Shown here: one piece after another, positions 42,664 through 64,000 of the stretch | How positions within the stretch are numbered: position 1 is the first letter of the stretch | Layout: the number at the start of each line of letters is the position of its first letter | Source: Opisthocomus hoazin | Taxonomy: Eukaryota > Chordata > Aves > Opisthocomiformes > Opisthocomidae | Direction: 5' to 3' | NCBI RefSeq assembly: GCF_030867145.1 | Contig: NC_134442.1 | Location: 1,379,001-1,443,000, forward strand | DNA: 64,000 bases | Notes under the pieces: model-generated | Databases searched by the model: none | Told to the model about the DNA's origin: nothing | What the model saw: the letters and a program-made list of their open reading frames with translations, nothing else | Program-made: the position numbers and the translations under genes

Positions 42664-44981
42664 CTTCCCAGTGCACACAAATGCTGAAGCTGACTTAGTT
42701 CTTGGAATAAAGTTGCCAGGTTTCACAGTTAACCGTGCCTGAGTCCAATTCACTCTCGTGCGCAAGGCAAGGATTTCCACGCCCGGCAAAATGGGGCTGC
42801 AGGCAGTCAAGGAGGGCGCAAAGGGCAAGAGTCGCTCAGCAGGGCTGACACCATGGCTGGTCAGACAGGAGCGTGCTCAGAGCCACCATGGCATGAAGAA
42901 GACTGGCACATTGAGGCTAGCAAGAGGATGCAAAATAATGATGCGACCTGCAGACAACTCTGGGGATGATGATTAGGACCTGGTTGAAGCCTTTGCTAAA
43001 TGGAAAGATGAAAGAAAGCTGGCAGGAGTTACAGTGCCATGAGGAAGAGCCAGATGTCACCAGAAGTTAAGGGGGAATGGTGTGAGAGGTGGCCAGACTT
43101 CAGCAATATCTGAAGGAAGAGCCGGGGTCATTCTGGGGAGAGGACTCTGGCAGGGACAGCTGTAGCCAGGAAACCACTGCAGTAATGCCACGCAAGGCCA
43201 AGATGACCTAGCTAACAGCCCCTGAAAGACCTAATCTGTTCCCAGATGTGACAGACCTGGGAGCAAGGGGGACTAGTAGGCGGGGCTAGATCCCTTGATT
43301 GGGAGGAGACAAGGGCAGAGAAAGTGAGGAGCCAAGGAAGTCGAGGGGGATGAATAAGTGTGGAAAATGGAGAGAAGGGGGGCTCAAGAAGCTCGTCCTT
43401 GAGCATAAGCAAAGTGCCGGTTGCTTAGCTTGTTTGGCTGAACCCTGTCCCTACTCCCCACAGCCTGTCCGACCTTCTTCTTGAGAGCCATTCCACATCC
43501 TTTTCTGTGTGGCCCCGCTCTGTACCTGCTAGAGGGGTGGGTCTAGCGGCCTGGCTGCTGGCGATGGCAGAAGGGAACACAGGTCATAGGGACCCCGCAG
43601 TTGGAAAGACCGAGTGTCTCGGGCCAGCTCCTGGTGGGAGCGCTGTGTGCGTGCGCAGTGCACTAGCGAACCTGAAGCTGGCCTAGCTCTCGAGCAAGAG
43701 GACAGAGACCTTTTCAGTCCCGTGGGTGGCATGTGGCTGCAGCCTACCTGACTGATCAGCCCCAGCATTCACAGACCTTACAAGAGGACCAGGCCTGCCA
43801 ACCACCGGCCACATCTCCACCTGCTGGAGTCAGGAAGGACTTGGAGGTGCTTGACCACGCATACCCCGAGCTGCTTCCCACCTAGGCACGTCCCCTCTGC
43901 ACTACCTGTTTGGGGGCTGTGGTGATTAGGGACAGGGCTCAGCCAAACAAGCAAAGCTGTCTCTGCCAGAGTGCTCTCCCCAGAATGACCCCAGCTCTTC
44001 CTTCACATATTGCTGAAGTGTGCCCACCTCTCACACCATTCCGTCTTAACCACCTGCAAAAATCTGCTGCTGGCATCACAGAGTATCCACAGAAGACAAG
44101 TGACGTTCTCCAAGGCCACCTTCTGCCTGCTCTAAGCAGATATCGGGCACCACCTTCAGGTCAATTTTTGAAAACCAAAGCAGCGTGGAGTGCGGTTTGT
44201 TTGGGGACGTCTTCTAGTGCCTATGAAGCCATGCTGCTTCCAATTGCACGTCTGTGGCCACGCATAGCAGGCAGTGCGACTGCCCGCACCAGTGTTGGCC
44301 CAGAAGAGCAATGTAGCTGGTAGACAGCAAGGACACGGAGCCTGTCAGAGGGCGTTGCGGTGGCAGACAGAGCCAGCGTGGAGCGTGCTCCATCTGTGTT
44401 TCGCTGTGCTTTGTGCAGGACAGGATGGCAGTGCTTGGCTATACTTGGTTGATTTGGCTTGCACATCCCTGCTTGCCTGCCGCGGCTGTAAGCAGATTGG
44501 CTCTTCAGCCCCCAACCAGGTGCCTACTGCCTGTAGTAGTTCCGTTCTGCGGTGTCAGTTTCTTTGGGAAGGACCTGGTGGCAAGCGGCTGCGCAGAGCG
44601 GGGTGGCAGTGAACTTCCCAAAGAGGCTATGGTGCCACACTTGGTTTTCCCGGCTAGCTGTTAGCAGGCAGCACTGGGAGGCAGGCGCTGCTGCCTGCCA
44701 CGAGGTCTGCAGAGCCTCGTCCCGCAAGCAGAGCATTCAGCGGGGGTCTGCTGGGGGTGTTCGAGCCCAGCTTCTGCCTCCCCTCCTGCTCGGAACCCTC
44801 CATGTTGCCCGCCCCCCCCTAGAATCCACCGTGCCCAGCACCCGGAACCAGCCACTCTGTGACATCAGCCACGGGGCCAAGGGTTCCCTGGGCAGCGGGA
44901 CTGCTGCAGGCACTACGTCGGCTGCTGCCCTGCTGGCCACCAGCTCTCGCTTCTTGCAGCTGCCACGTGCCGCTGGCAGCC

Positions 44982-47466
<2,485 letters not shown>

Positions 47467-47594
47467 GGAGCAGGATCAACAGGAACCAGCGCAGGCTGCA
47501 CTGGACCATGATCATTTCCTTCTGGGGCAATGCCTGCTGCTCCAAAGGCAGCCTCAGCATCAAAGGCCTGCTCTGTGCTGCCCGCTCTCCTCCC

Positions 47595-47998
47595 TGTGGA
47601 GGATGAAGCATTAAAGGACTGGGGACATGTGAGCAATCCAGCATTTCTCTAGAAGGCCATGAAGCCTTAGCCTAAGGCCGCAGAGCCTTAGCATAAGGCC
47701 GCAAGAGCATCCAGAGGACAAACTGCGGTTGGAATGAGGAAGTAAGAATGCAGAGACAAACAACTCCCAGATGCCGAAGAGGAACTTGCCGCCTGCAAGA
47801 AGGCCACGAGCACTGCGCGTGAGCTAGTGACGCACACCAATCATAATCGAGTTACTATGTGAGTTAAATTGATTATCACCAATGGGGAATCGCCGCGTAT
47901 GTAGTGGGGAATATAAAAGTGAGCTATCTGAGGCTAATAAACGGCTTGTACGTGATCACATTGATCATCGTGTCGAGTCCGGTTCTTCCTCCGCAACA
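47595..47998 (+). mobile_element. Probable solo LTR, unit 8
   Basis: Same element and spacing to the acrosin stop codon as in unit 1. Confidence 0.6.
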
Positions 47999-50316
47999 CT
48001 TCCCAGTGCACACAAATGCTGAAGCTGACTTAGTTCTTGGAATAAAGTTGCCAGGTTTCACAGTTAACCGTGCCTGAGTCCAATTCACTCTCGTGCGCAA
48101 GGCAAGGATTTCCACGCCCGGCAAAATGGGGCTGCAGGCAGTCAAGGAGGGCGCAAAGGGCAAGAGTCGCTCAGCAGGGCTGACACCATGGCTGGTCAGA
48201 CAGGAGCGTGCTCAGAGCCACCATGGCATGAAGAAGACTGGCACATTGAGGCTAGCAAGAGGATGCAAAATAATGATGCGACCTGCAGACAACTCTGGGG
48301 ATGATGATTAGGACCTGGTTGAAGCCTTTGCTAAATGGAAAGATGAAAGAAAGCTGGCAGGAGTTACAGTGCCATGAGGAAGAGCCAGATGTCACCAGAA
48401 GTTAAGGGGGAATGGTGTGAGAGGTGGCCAGACTTCAGCAATATCTGAAGGAAGAGCCGGGGTCATTCTGGGGAGAGGACTCTGGCAGGGACAGCTGTAG
48501 CCAGGAAACCACTGCAGTAATGCCACGCAAGGCCAAGATGACCTAGCTAACAGCCCCTGAAAGACCTAATCTGTTCCCAGATGTGACAGACCTGGGAGCA
48601 AGGGGGACTAGTAGGCGGGGCTAGGTCCCTTGATTGGGAGGAGACAAGGGCAGAGAAAGTGAGGAGCCAAGGAAGTCGAGGGGGATGAATAAGTGTGGAA
48701 AATGGAGAGAAGGGGGGCTCAAGAAGCTCGTCCTTGAGCATAAGCAAAGTGCCGGTTGCTTAGCTTGTTTGGCTGAACCCTGTCCCTACTCCCCACAGCC
48801 TGTCCGACCTTCTTCTTGAGAGCCATTCCACATCCTTTTCTGTGTGGCCCCGCTCTGTACCTGCTAGAGGGGTGGGTCTAGCGGCCTGGCTGCTGGCGAT
48901 GGCAGAAGGGAACACAGGTCATAGGGACCCCGCAGTTGGAAAGACCGAGTGTCTCGGGCCAGCTCCTGGTGGGAGCGCTGTGTGCGTGCGCAGTGCACTA
49001 GCGAACCTGAAGCTGGCCTAGCTCTCGAGCAAGAGGACAGAGACCTTTTCAGTCCCGTGGGTGGCATGTGGCTGCAGCCTACCTGACTGATCAGCCCCAG
49101 CATTCACAGACCTTACAAGAGGACCAGGCCTGCCAACCACCGGCCACATCTCCACCTGCTGGAGTCAGGAAGGACTTGGAGGTGCTTGACCACGCATACC
49201 CCGAGCTGCTTCCCACCTAGGCACGTCCCCTCTGCACTACCTGTTTGGGGGCTGTGGTGATTAGGGACAGGGCTCAGCCAAACAAGCAAAGCTGTCTCTG
49301 CCAGAGTGCTCTCCCCAGAATGACCCCAGCTCTTCCTTCACATATTGCTGAAGTGTGCCCACCTCTCACACCATTCCGTCTTAACCACCTGCAAAAATCT
49401 GCTGCTGGCATCACAGAGTATCCACAGAAGACAAGTGACGTTCTCCAAGGCCACCTTCTGCCTGCTCTAAGCAGATATCGGGCACCACCTTCAGGTCAAT
49501 TTTTGAAAACCAAAGCAGCGTGGAGTGCGGTTTGTTTGGGGACGTCTTCTAGTGCCTATGAAGCCATGCTGCTTCCAATTGCATGTCTGTGGCCACGCAT
49601 AGCAGGCAGTGCGACTGCCCGCACCAGTGTTGGCCCAGAAGAGCAATGTAGCTGGTAGACAGCAAGGACACGGAGCCTGTCAGAGGGCGTTGCGGTGGCA
49701 GACAGAGCCAGCGTGGAGCGTGCTCCATCTGTGTTTCGCTGTGCTTTGTGCAGGACAGGATGGCAGTGCTTGGCTATACTTGGTTGATTTGGCTTGCACA
49801 TCCCTGCTTGCCTGCCGCGGCTGTAAGCAGATTGGCTCTTCAGCCCCCAACCAGGTGCCTACTGCCTGTAGTAGTTCCGTTCTGCGGTGTCAGTTTCTTT
49901 GGGAAGGACCTGGTGGCAAGCGGCTGCGCAGAGCGGGGTGGCAGTGAACTTCCCAAAGAGGCTATGGTGCCACACTTGGTTTTCCCGGCTAGCTGTTAGC
50001 AGGCAGCACTGGGAGGCAGGCGCTGCTGCCTGCCACGAGGTCTGCAGAGCCTCGTCCCGCAAGCAGAGCATTCAGCGGGGGTCTGCTGGGGGTGTTCGAG
50101 CCCAGCTTCTGCCTCCCCTCCTGCTCGGAACCCTCCATGTTGCCCGCCCCCCCCTAGAATCCACCGTGCCCAGCACCCGGAACCAGCCACTCTGTGACAT
50201 CAGCCACGGGGCCAAGGGTTCCCTGGGCAGCGGGACTGCTGCAGGCACTACGTCGGCTGCTGCCCTGCTGGCCACCAGCTCTCGCTTCTTGCAGCTGCCA
50301 CGTGCCGCTGGCAGCC

Positions 50317-52801
<2,485 letters not shown>

Positions 52802-52929
52802 GGAGCAGGATCAACAGGAACCAGCGCAGGCTGCACTGGACCATGATCATTTCCTTCTGGGGCAATGCCTGCTGCTCCAAAGGCAGCCTCAGCATCAAAG
52901 GCCTGCTCTGTGCTGCCCGCTCTCCTCCC

Positions 52930-53333
52930 TGTGGAGGATGAAGCATTAAAGGACTGGGGACATGTGAGCAATCCAGCATTTCTCTAGAAGGCCATGAAGC
53001 CTTAGCCTAAGGCCGCAGAGCCTTAGCATAAGGCCGCAAGAGCATCCAGAGGACAAACTGCGGTTGGAATGAGGAAGTAAGAATGCAGAGACAAACAACT
53101 CCCAGATGCCGAAGAGGAACTTGCCGCCTGCAAGAAGGCCACGAGCACTGCGCGTGAGCTAGTGACGCACACCAATCATAATCGAGTTACTATGTGAGTT
53201 AAATTGATTATCACCAATGGGGAATCGCCGCGTATGTAGTGGGGAATATAAAAGTGAGCTATCTGAGGCTAATAAACGGCTTGTACGTGATCACATTGAT
53301 CATCGTGTCGAGTCCGGTTCTTCCTCCGCAACA
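52930..53333 (+). mobile_element. Probable solo LTR, unit 9
   Basis: Same element and spacing to the acrosin stop codon as in unit 1. Confidence 0.6.
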
Positions 53334-55651
53334 CTTCCCAGTGCACACAAATGCTGAAGCTGACTTAGTTCTTGGAATAAAGTTGCCAGGTTTCACAGTT
53401 AACCGTGCCTGAGTCCAATTCACTCTCGTGCGCAAGGCAAGGATTTCCACGCCCGGCAAAATGGGGCTGCAGGCAGTCAAGGAGGGCGCAAAGGGCAAGA
53501 GTCGCTCAGCAGGGCTGACACCATGGCTGGTCAGACAGGAGCGTGCTCAGAGCCACCATGGCATGAAGAAGACTGGCACATTGAGGCTAGCAAGAGGATG
53601 CAAAATAATGATGCGACCTGCAGACAACTCTGGGGATGATGATTAGGACCTGGTTGAAGCCTTTGCTAAATGGAAAGATGAAAGAAAGCTGGCAGGAGTT
53701 ACAGTGCCATGAGGAAGAGCCAGATGTCACCAGAAGTTAAGGGGGAATGGTGTGAGAGGTGGCCAGACTTCAGCAATATCTGAAGGAAGAGCCGGGGTCA
53801 TTCTGGGGAGAGGACTCTGGCAGGGACAGCTGTAGCCAGGAAACCACTGCAGTAATGCCACGCAAGGCCAAGATGACCTAGCTAACAGCCCCTGAAAGAC
53901 CTAATCTGTTCCCAGATGTGACAGACCTGGGAGCAAGGGGGACTAGTAGGCGGGGCTAGGTCCCTTGATTGGGAGGAGACAAGGGCAGAGAAAGTGAGGA
54001 GCCAAGGAAGTCGAGGGGGATGAATAAGTGTGGAAAATGGAGAGAAGGGGGGCTCAAGAAGCTCGTCCTTGAGCATAAGCAAAGTGCCGGTTGCTTAGCT
54101 TGTTTGGCTGAACCCTGTCCCTACTCCCCACAGCCTGTCCGACCTTCTTCTTGAGAGCCATTCCACATCCTTTTCTGTGTGGCCCCGCTCTGTACCTGCT
54201 AGAGGGGTGGGTCTAGCGGCCTGGCTGCTGGCGATGGCAGAAGGGAACACAGGTCATAGGGACCCCGCAGTTGGAAAGACCGAGTGTCTCGGGCCAGCTC
54301 CTGGTGGGAGCGCTGTGTGCGTGCGCAGTGCACTAGCGAACCTGAAGCTGGCCTAGCTCTCGAGCAAGAGGACAGAGACCTTTTCAGTCCCGTGGGTGGC
54401 ATGTGGCTGCAACCTACCTGACTGATCAGCCCCAGCATTCACAGACCTTACAAGAGGACCAGGCCTGCCAACCACCGGCCACATCTCCACCTGCTGGAGT
54501 CAGGAAGGACTTGGAGGTGCTTGACCACGCATACCCCGAGCTGCTTCCCACCTAGGCACATCCCCTCTGCACTACCTGTTTGGGGGCTGTGGTGATTAGG
54601 GACAGGGCTCAGCCAAACAAGCAAAGCTGTCTCTGCCAGAGTGCTCTCCCCAGAATGACCCCAGCTCTTCCTTCACATATTGCTGAAGTGTGCCCACCTC
54701 TCACACCATTCCGTCTTAACCACCTGCAAAAATCTGCTGCTGGCATCACAGAGTATCCACAGAAGACAAGTGACGTTCTCCAAGGCCACCTTCTGCCTGC
54801 TCTAAGCAGATATCGGGCACCACCTTCAGGTCAATTTTTGAAAACCAAAGCAGCGTGGAGTGCGGTTTGTTTGGGGACGTCTTCTAGTGCCTATGAAGCC
54901 ATGCTGCTTCCAATTGCACGTCTGTGGCCACGCATAGCAGGCAGTGCGACTGCCCGCACCAGTGTTGGCCCAGAAGAGCAATGTAGCTGGTAGACAGCAA
55001 GGACACGGAGCCTGTCAGAGGGCGTTGCGGTGGCAGACAGAGCCAGCGTGGAGCGTGCTCCATCTGTGTTTCGCTGTGCTTTGTGCAGGACAGGATGGCA
55101 GTGCTTGGCTATACTTGGTTGATTTGGCTTGCACATCCCTGCTTGCCTGCCGCGGCTGTAAGCAGATTGGCTCTTCAGCCCCCAACCAGGTGCCTACTGC
55201 CTGTAGTAGTTCCGTTCTGCGGTGTCAGTTTCTTTGGGAAGGACCTGGTGGCAAGCGGCTGCGCAGAGCGGGGTGGCAGTGAACTTCCCAAAGAGGCTAT
55301 GGTGCCACACTTGTTTTTCCCGGCTAGCTGTTAGCAGGCAGCACTGGGAGGCAGGCGCTGCTGCCTGCCACGAGGTCTGCAGAGCCTCGTCCCGCAAGCA
55401 GAGCATTCAGCGGGGGTCTGCTGGGGGTGTCCGAGCCCAGCTTCTGCCTCCCCTCCTGCTCGGAACCCTCCATGTTGCCCGCCCCCCCCTAGAATCCACC
55501 GTGCCCAGCACCCGGAACCAGCCACTCTGTGACATCAGCCACGGGGCCAAGGGTTCCCTGGGCAGCGGGACTGCTGCAGGCACTACGTCGGCTGCTGCAC
55601 TGCTGGCCACCAGCTCTCGCTTCTTGCAGCTGCCACGTGCCGCTGGCAGCC

Positions 55652-58133
<2,482 letters not shown>

Positions 58134-58261
58134 GGAGCAGGATCAACAGGAACCAGCGCAGGCTGCACTGGACCATGATCATTTCCTTCTGGGGCAATGC
58201 CTGCTGCTCCAAAGGCAGCCTCAGCATCAAAGGCCTGCTCTGTGCTGCCCGCTCTCCTCCC

Positions 58262-58665
58262 TGTGGAGGATGAAGCATTAAAGGACTGGGGACATGTGAG
58301 CAATCCAGCATTTCTCTAGAAGGCCATGAAGCCTTAGCCTAAGGCCGCAGAGCCTTAGCATAAGGCCGCAAGAGCATCCAGAGGACAAACTGCGGTTGGA
58401 ATGAGGAAGTAAGAATGCAGAGACAAACAACTCCCAGATGCCGAAGAGGAACTTGCCGCCTGCAAGAAGGCCACGAGCACTGCGCGTGAGCTAGTGACGC
58501 ACACCAATCATAATCGAGTTACTATGTGAGTTAAATTGATTATCACCAATGGGGAATCGCCGCGTATGTAGTGGGGAATATAAAAGTGAGCTATCTGAGG
58601 CTAATAAACGGCTTGTACGTGATCACATTGATCATCGTGTCGAGTCCGGTTCTTCCTCCGCAACA
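58262..58665 (+). mobile_element. Probable solo LTR, unit 10
   Basis: Same element and spacing to the acrosin stop codon as in unit 1. Confidence 0.6.
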
Positions 58666-60980
58666 CTTCCCAGTGCACACAAATGCTGAAGCTGACTTAG
58701 TTCTTGGAATAAAGTTGCCAGGTTTCACAGTTAACCGTGCCTGAGTCCAATTCACTCTCGTGCGCAAGGCAAGGATTTCCACGCCCGGCAAAATGGGGCT
58801 GCAGGCAGTCAAGGAGGGCGCAAAGGGCAAGAGTCGCTCAGCAGGGCTGACACCATGGCTGGTCAGACAGGAGCGTGCTCAGAGCCACCATGGCATGAAG
58901 AAGACTGGCACATTGAGGCTAGCAAGAGGATGCAAAATAATGATGCGACCTGCAGACAACTCTGGGGATGATGATTAGGACCTGGTTGAAGCCTTTGCTA
59001 AATGGAAAGATGAAAGAAAGCTGGCAGGAGTTACAGTGCCATGAGGAAGAGCCAGATGTCACCAGAAGTTAAGGGGGAATGGTGTGAGAGGTGGCCAGAC
59101 TTCAGCAATATCTGAAGGAAGAGCCGGGGTCATTCTGGGGAGAGGACTCTGGCAGGGACAGCTGTAGCCAGGAAACCACTGCAGTAATGCCACGCAAGGC
59201 CAAGATGACCTAGCTAACAGCCCCTGAAAGACCTAATCTGTTCCCAGATGTGACAGACCTGGGAGCAAGGGGGACTAGTAGGCGGGGCTAGGTCCCTTGA
59301 TTGGGAGGAGACAAGGGCAGAGAAAGTGAGGAGCCAAGGAAGTCGAGGGGGATGAATAAGTGTGGAAAATGGAGAGAAGGGGGGCTCAAGAAGCTCGTCC
59401 TTGAGCATAAGCAAAGTGCCGGTTGCTTAGCTTGTTTGGCTGAACCCTGTCCCTACTCCCCACAGCCTGTCCGACCTTCTTGAGAGCCATTCCACATCCT
59501 TTTCTGTGTGGCCCCGCTCTGTACCTGCTAGAGGGGTGGGTCTAGCGGCCTGGCTGCTGGCGATGGCAGAAGGGAACACAGGTCATAGGGACCCCGCAGT
59601 TGGAAAGACCGAGTGTCTCGGGCCAGCTCCTGGTGGGAGCGCTGTGTGCGTGCGCAGTGCACTAGCGAACCTGAAGCTGGCCTAGCTCTCGAGCAAGAGG
59701 ACAGAGACCTTTTCAGTCCCGTGGGTGGCATGTGGCTGCAACCTACCTGACTGATCAGCCCCAGCATTCACAGACCTTACAAGAGGACCAGGCCTGCCAA
59801 CCACCGGCCACATCTCCACCTGCTGGAGTCAGGAAGGACTTGGAGGTGCTTGACCACGCATACCCCGAGCTGCTTCCCACCTAGGCACGTCCCCTCTGCA
59901 CTACCTGTTTGGGGGCTGTGGTGATTAGGGACAGGGCTCAGCCAAACAAGCAAAGCTGTCTCTGCCAGAGTGCTCTCCCCAGAATGACCCCAGCTCTTCC
60001 TTCACATATTGCTGAAGTGTGCCCACCTCTCACACCATTCCGTCTTAACCACCTGCAAAAATCTGCTGCTGGCATCACAGAGTATCCACAGAAGACAAGT
60101 GACGTTCTCCAAGGCCACCTTCTGCCTGCTCTAAGCAGATATCGGGCACCACCTTCAGGTCAATTTTTGAAAACCAAAGCAGCGTGGAGTGCGGTTTGTT
60201 TGGGGACGTCTTCTAGTGCCTATGAAGCCATGCTGCTTCCAATTGCACGTCTGTGGCCACGCATAGCAGGCAGTGCGACTGCCCGCACCAGTGTTGGCCC
60301 AGAAGAGCAATGTAGCTGGTAGACAGCAAGGACACGGAGCCTGTCAGAGGGCGTTGCGGTGGCAGACAGAGCCAGCGTGGAGCGTGCTCCATCTGTGTTT
60401 CGCTGTGCTTTGTGCAGGACAGGATGGCAGTGCTTGGCTATACTTGGTTGATTTGGCTTGCACATCCCTGCTTGCCTGCCGCGGCTGTAAGCAGATTGGC
60501 TCTTCAGCCCCCAACCAGGTGCCTACTGCCTGTAGTAGTTCCGTTCTGCGGTGTCAGTTTCTTTGGGAAGGACCTGGTGGCAAGCGGCTGCGCAGAGCGG
60601 GGTGGCAGTGAACTTCCCAAAGAGGCTATGGTGCCACACTTGGTTTTCCCGGCTAGCTGTTAGCAGGCAGCACTGGGAGGCAGGCGCTGCTGCCTGCCAC
60701 GAGGTCTGCAGAGCCTCGTCCCGCAAGCAGAGCATTCAGCGGGGGTCTGCTGGGGGTGTTCGAGCCCAGCTTCTGCCTCCCCTCCTGCTCGGAACCCTCC
60801 ATGTTGCCCGCCCCCCCCTAGAATCCACCGTGCCCAGCACCCGGAACCAGCCACTCTGTGACATCAGCCACGGGGCCAAGGGTTCCCTGGGCAGCGGGAC
60901 TGCTGCAGGCACTACGTCGGCTGCTGCCCTGCTGGCCACCAGCTCTCGCTTCTTGCAGCTGCCACGTGCCGCTGGCAGCC

Positions 60981-63462
<2,482 letters not shown>

Positions 63463-63590
63463 GGAGCAGGATCAACAGGAACCAGCGCAGGCTGCACTGG
63501 ACCATGATCATTTCCTTCTGGGGCAATGCCTGCTGCTCCAAAGGCAGCCTCAGCATCAAAGGCCTGCTCTGTGCTGCCCGCTCTCCTCCC

Positions 63591-63994
63591 TGTGGAGGAT
63601 GAAGCATTAAAGGACTGGGGACATGTGAGCAATCCAGCATTTCTCTAGAAGGCCATGAAGCCTTAGCCTAAGGCCGCAGAGCCTTAGCATAAGGCCGCAA
63701 GAGCATCCAGAGGACAAACTGCGGTTGGAATGAGGAAGTAAGAATGCAGAGACAAACAACTCCCAGATGCCGAAGAGGAACTTGCCGCCTGCAAGAAGGC
63801 CACGAGCACTGCGCGTGAGCTAGTGACGCACACCAATCATAATCGAGTTACTATGTGAGTTAAATTGATTATCACCAATGGGGAATCGCCGCGTATGTAG
63901 TGGGGAATATAAAAGTGAGCTATCTGAGGCTAATAAACGGCTTGTACGTGATCACATTGATCATCGTGTCGAGTCCGGTTCTTCCTCCGCAACA
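63591..63994 (+). mobile_element. Probable solo LTR, unit 11
   Basis: Same element and spacing to the acrosin stop codon as in unit 1. The window ends 6 bp after its right end, just covering the CTTCCC flank. Confidence 0.6.
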
Positions 63995-64000
63995 CTTCCC

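Overview
The window is vertebrate nuclear DNA and almost certainly from a bird. It carries a CR1-type LINE of the kind that dominates avian genomes, a short-intron protease gene whose product closely resembles avian acrosin as I recall it, and retroviral LTR-like fossils. Nothing looks prokaryotic, and I saw no tRNA, rRNA or CRISPR.

Layout. Positions 1-114 are a stray piece of the repeat unit that fills the rest of the window. Positions 115-3140 are flanking sequence without a gene I can support; about 1540-2560 is a decayed, G-poor, pentamer-based simple-sequence tract. Positions 3141 to about 6195 hold a 5'-truncated, broken CR1 LINE on the minus strand. From 6126 to the right edge the window is a head-to-tail array of a 5.33-kb unit: ten complete units and most of an eleventh, running off the window end. 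Starts are 6126, 11457, 16789, 22121, 27453, 32785, 38120, 43455, 48790, 54125 and 59457.

Each unit contains, in order: a small CR1 5' remnant (minus strand); an LTR-like repeat fragment (minus strand); about 0.8 kb of unrecognised sequence; a compact GC-rich promoter region; a five-exon acrosin gene (plus strand, 349 codons, all splice sites canonical); a probable solo LTR just downstream of the stop codon; and a second, inverted copy of the LTR-like repeat at the unit end. The eleven acrosin genes all keep the signal peptide, the zymogen cleavage site, the His-Asp-Ser triad and the trypsin-type specificity aspartate. I found one amino-acid difference among the eleven predicted proteins (Arg115 to His in copy 11). 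Introns and intergenic DNA are almost as uniform as exons, so the array is young or strongly homogenised.

Interpretation. Acrosin is the trypsin-like protease of the sperm acrosome. A run of at least eleven intact, near-identical copies suggests a dosage amplification of a sperm-egg interaction protease. The array's left junction falls inside the CR1 element, which gives a concrete origin for the unit: a tandem duplication with one breakpoint in CR1 and the other in an LTR-like repeat, sharing an 11-bp microhomology. Shared variants among non-adjacent units indicate gene conversion or unequal exchange. Units 1-2 form a distinct edge group, consistent with a true array end near 6126. The fragment at 1-114 suggests more repeat-unit material to the left.
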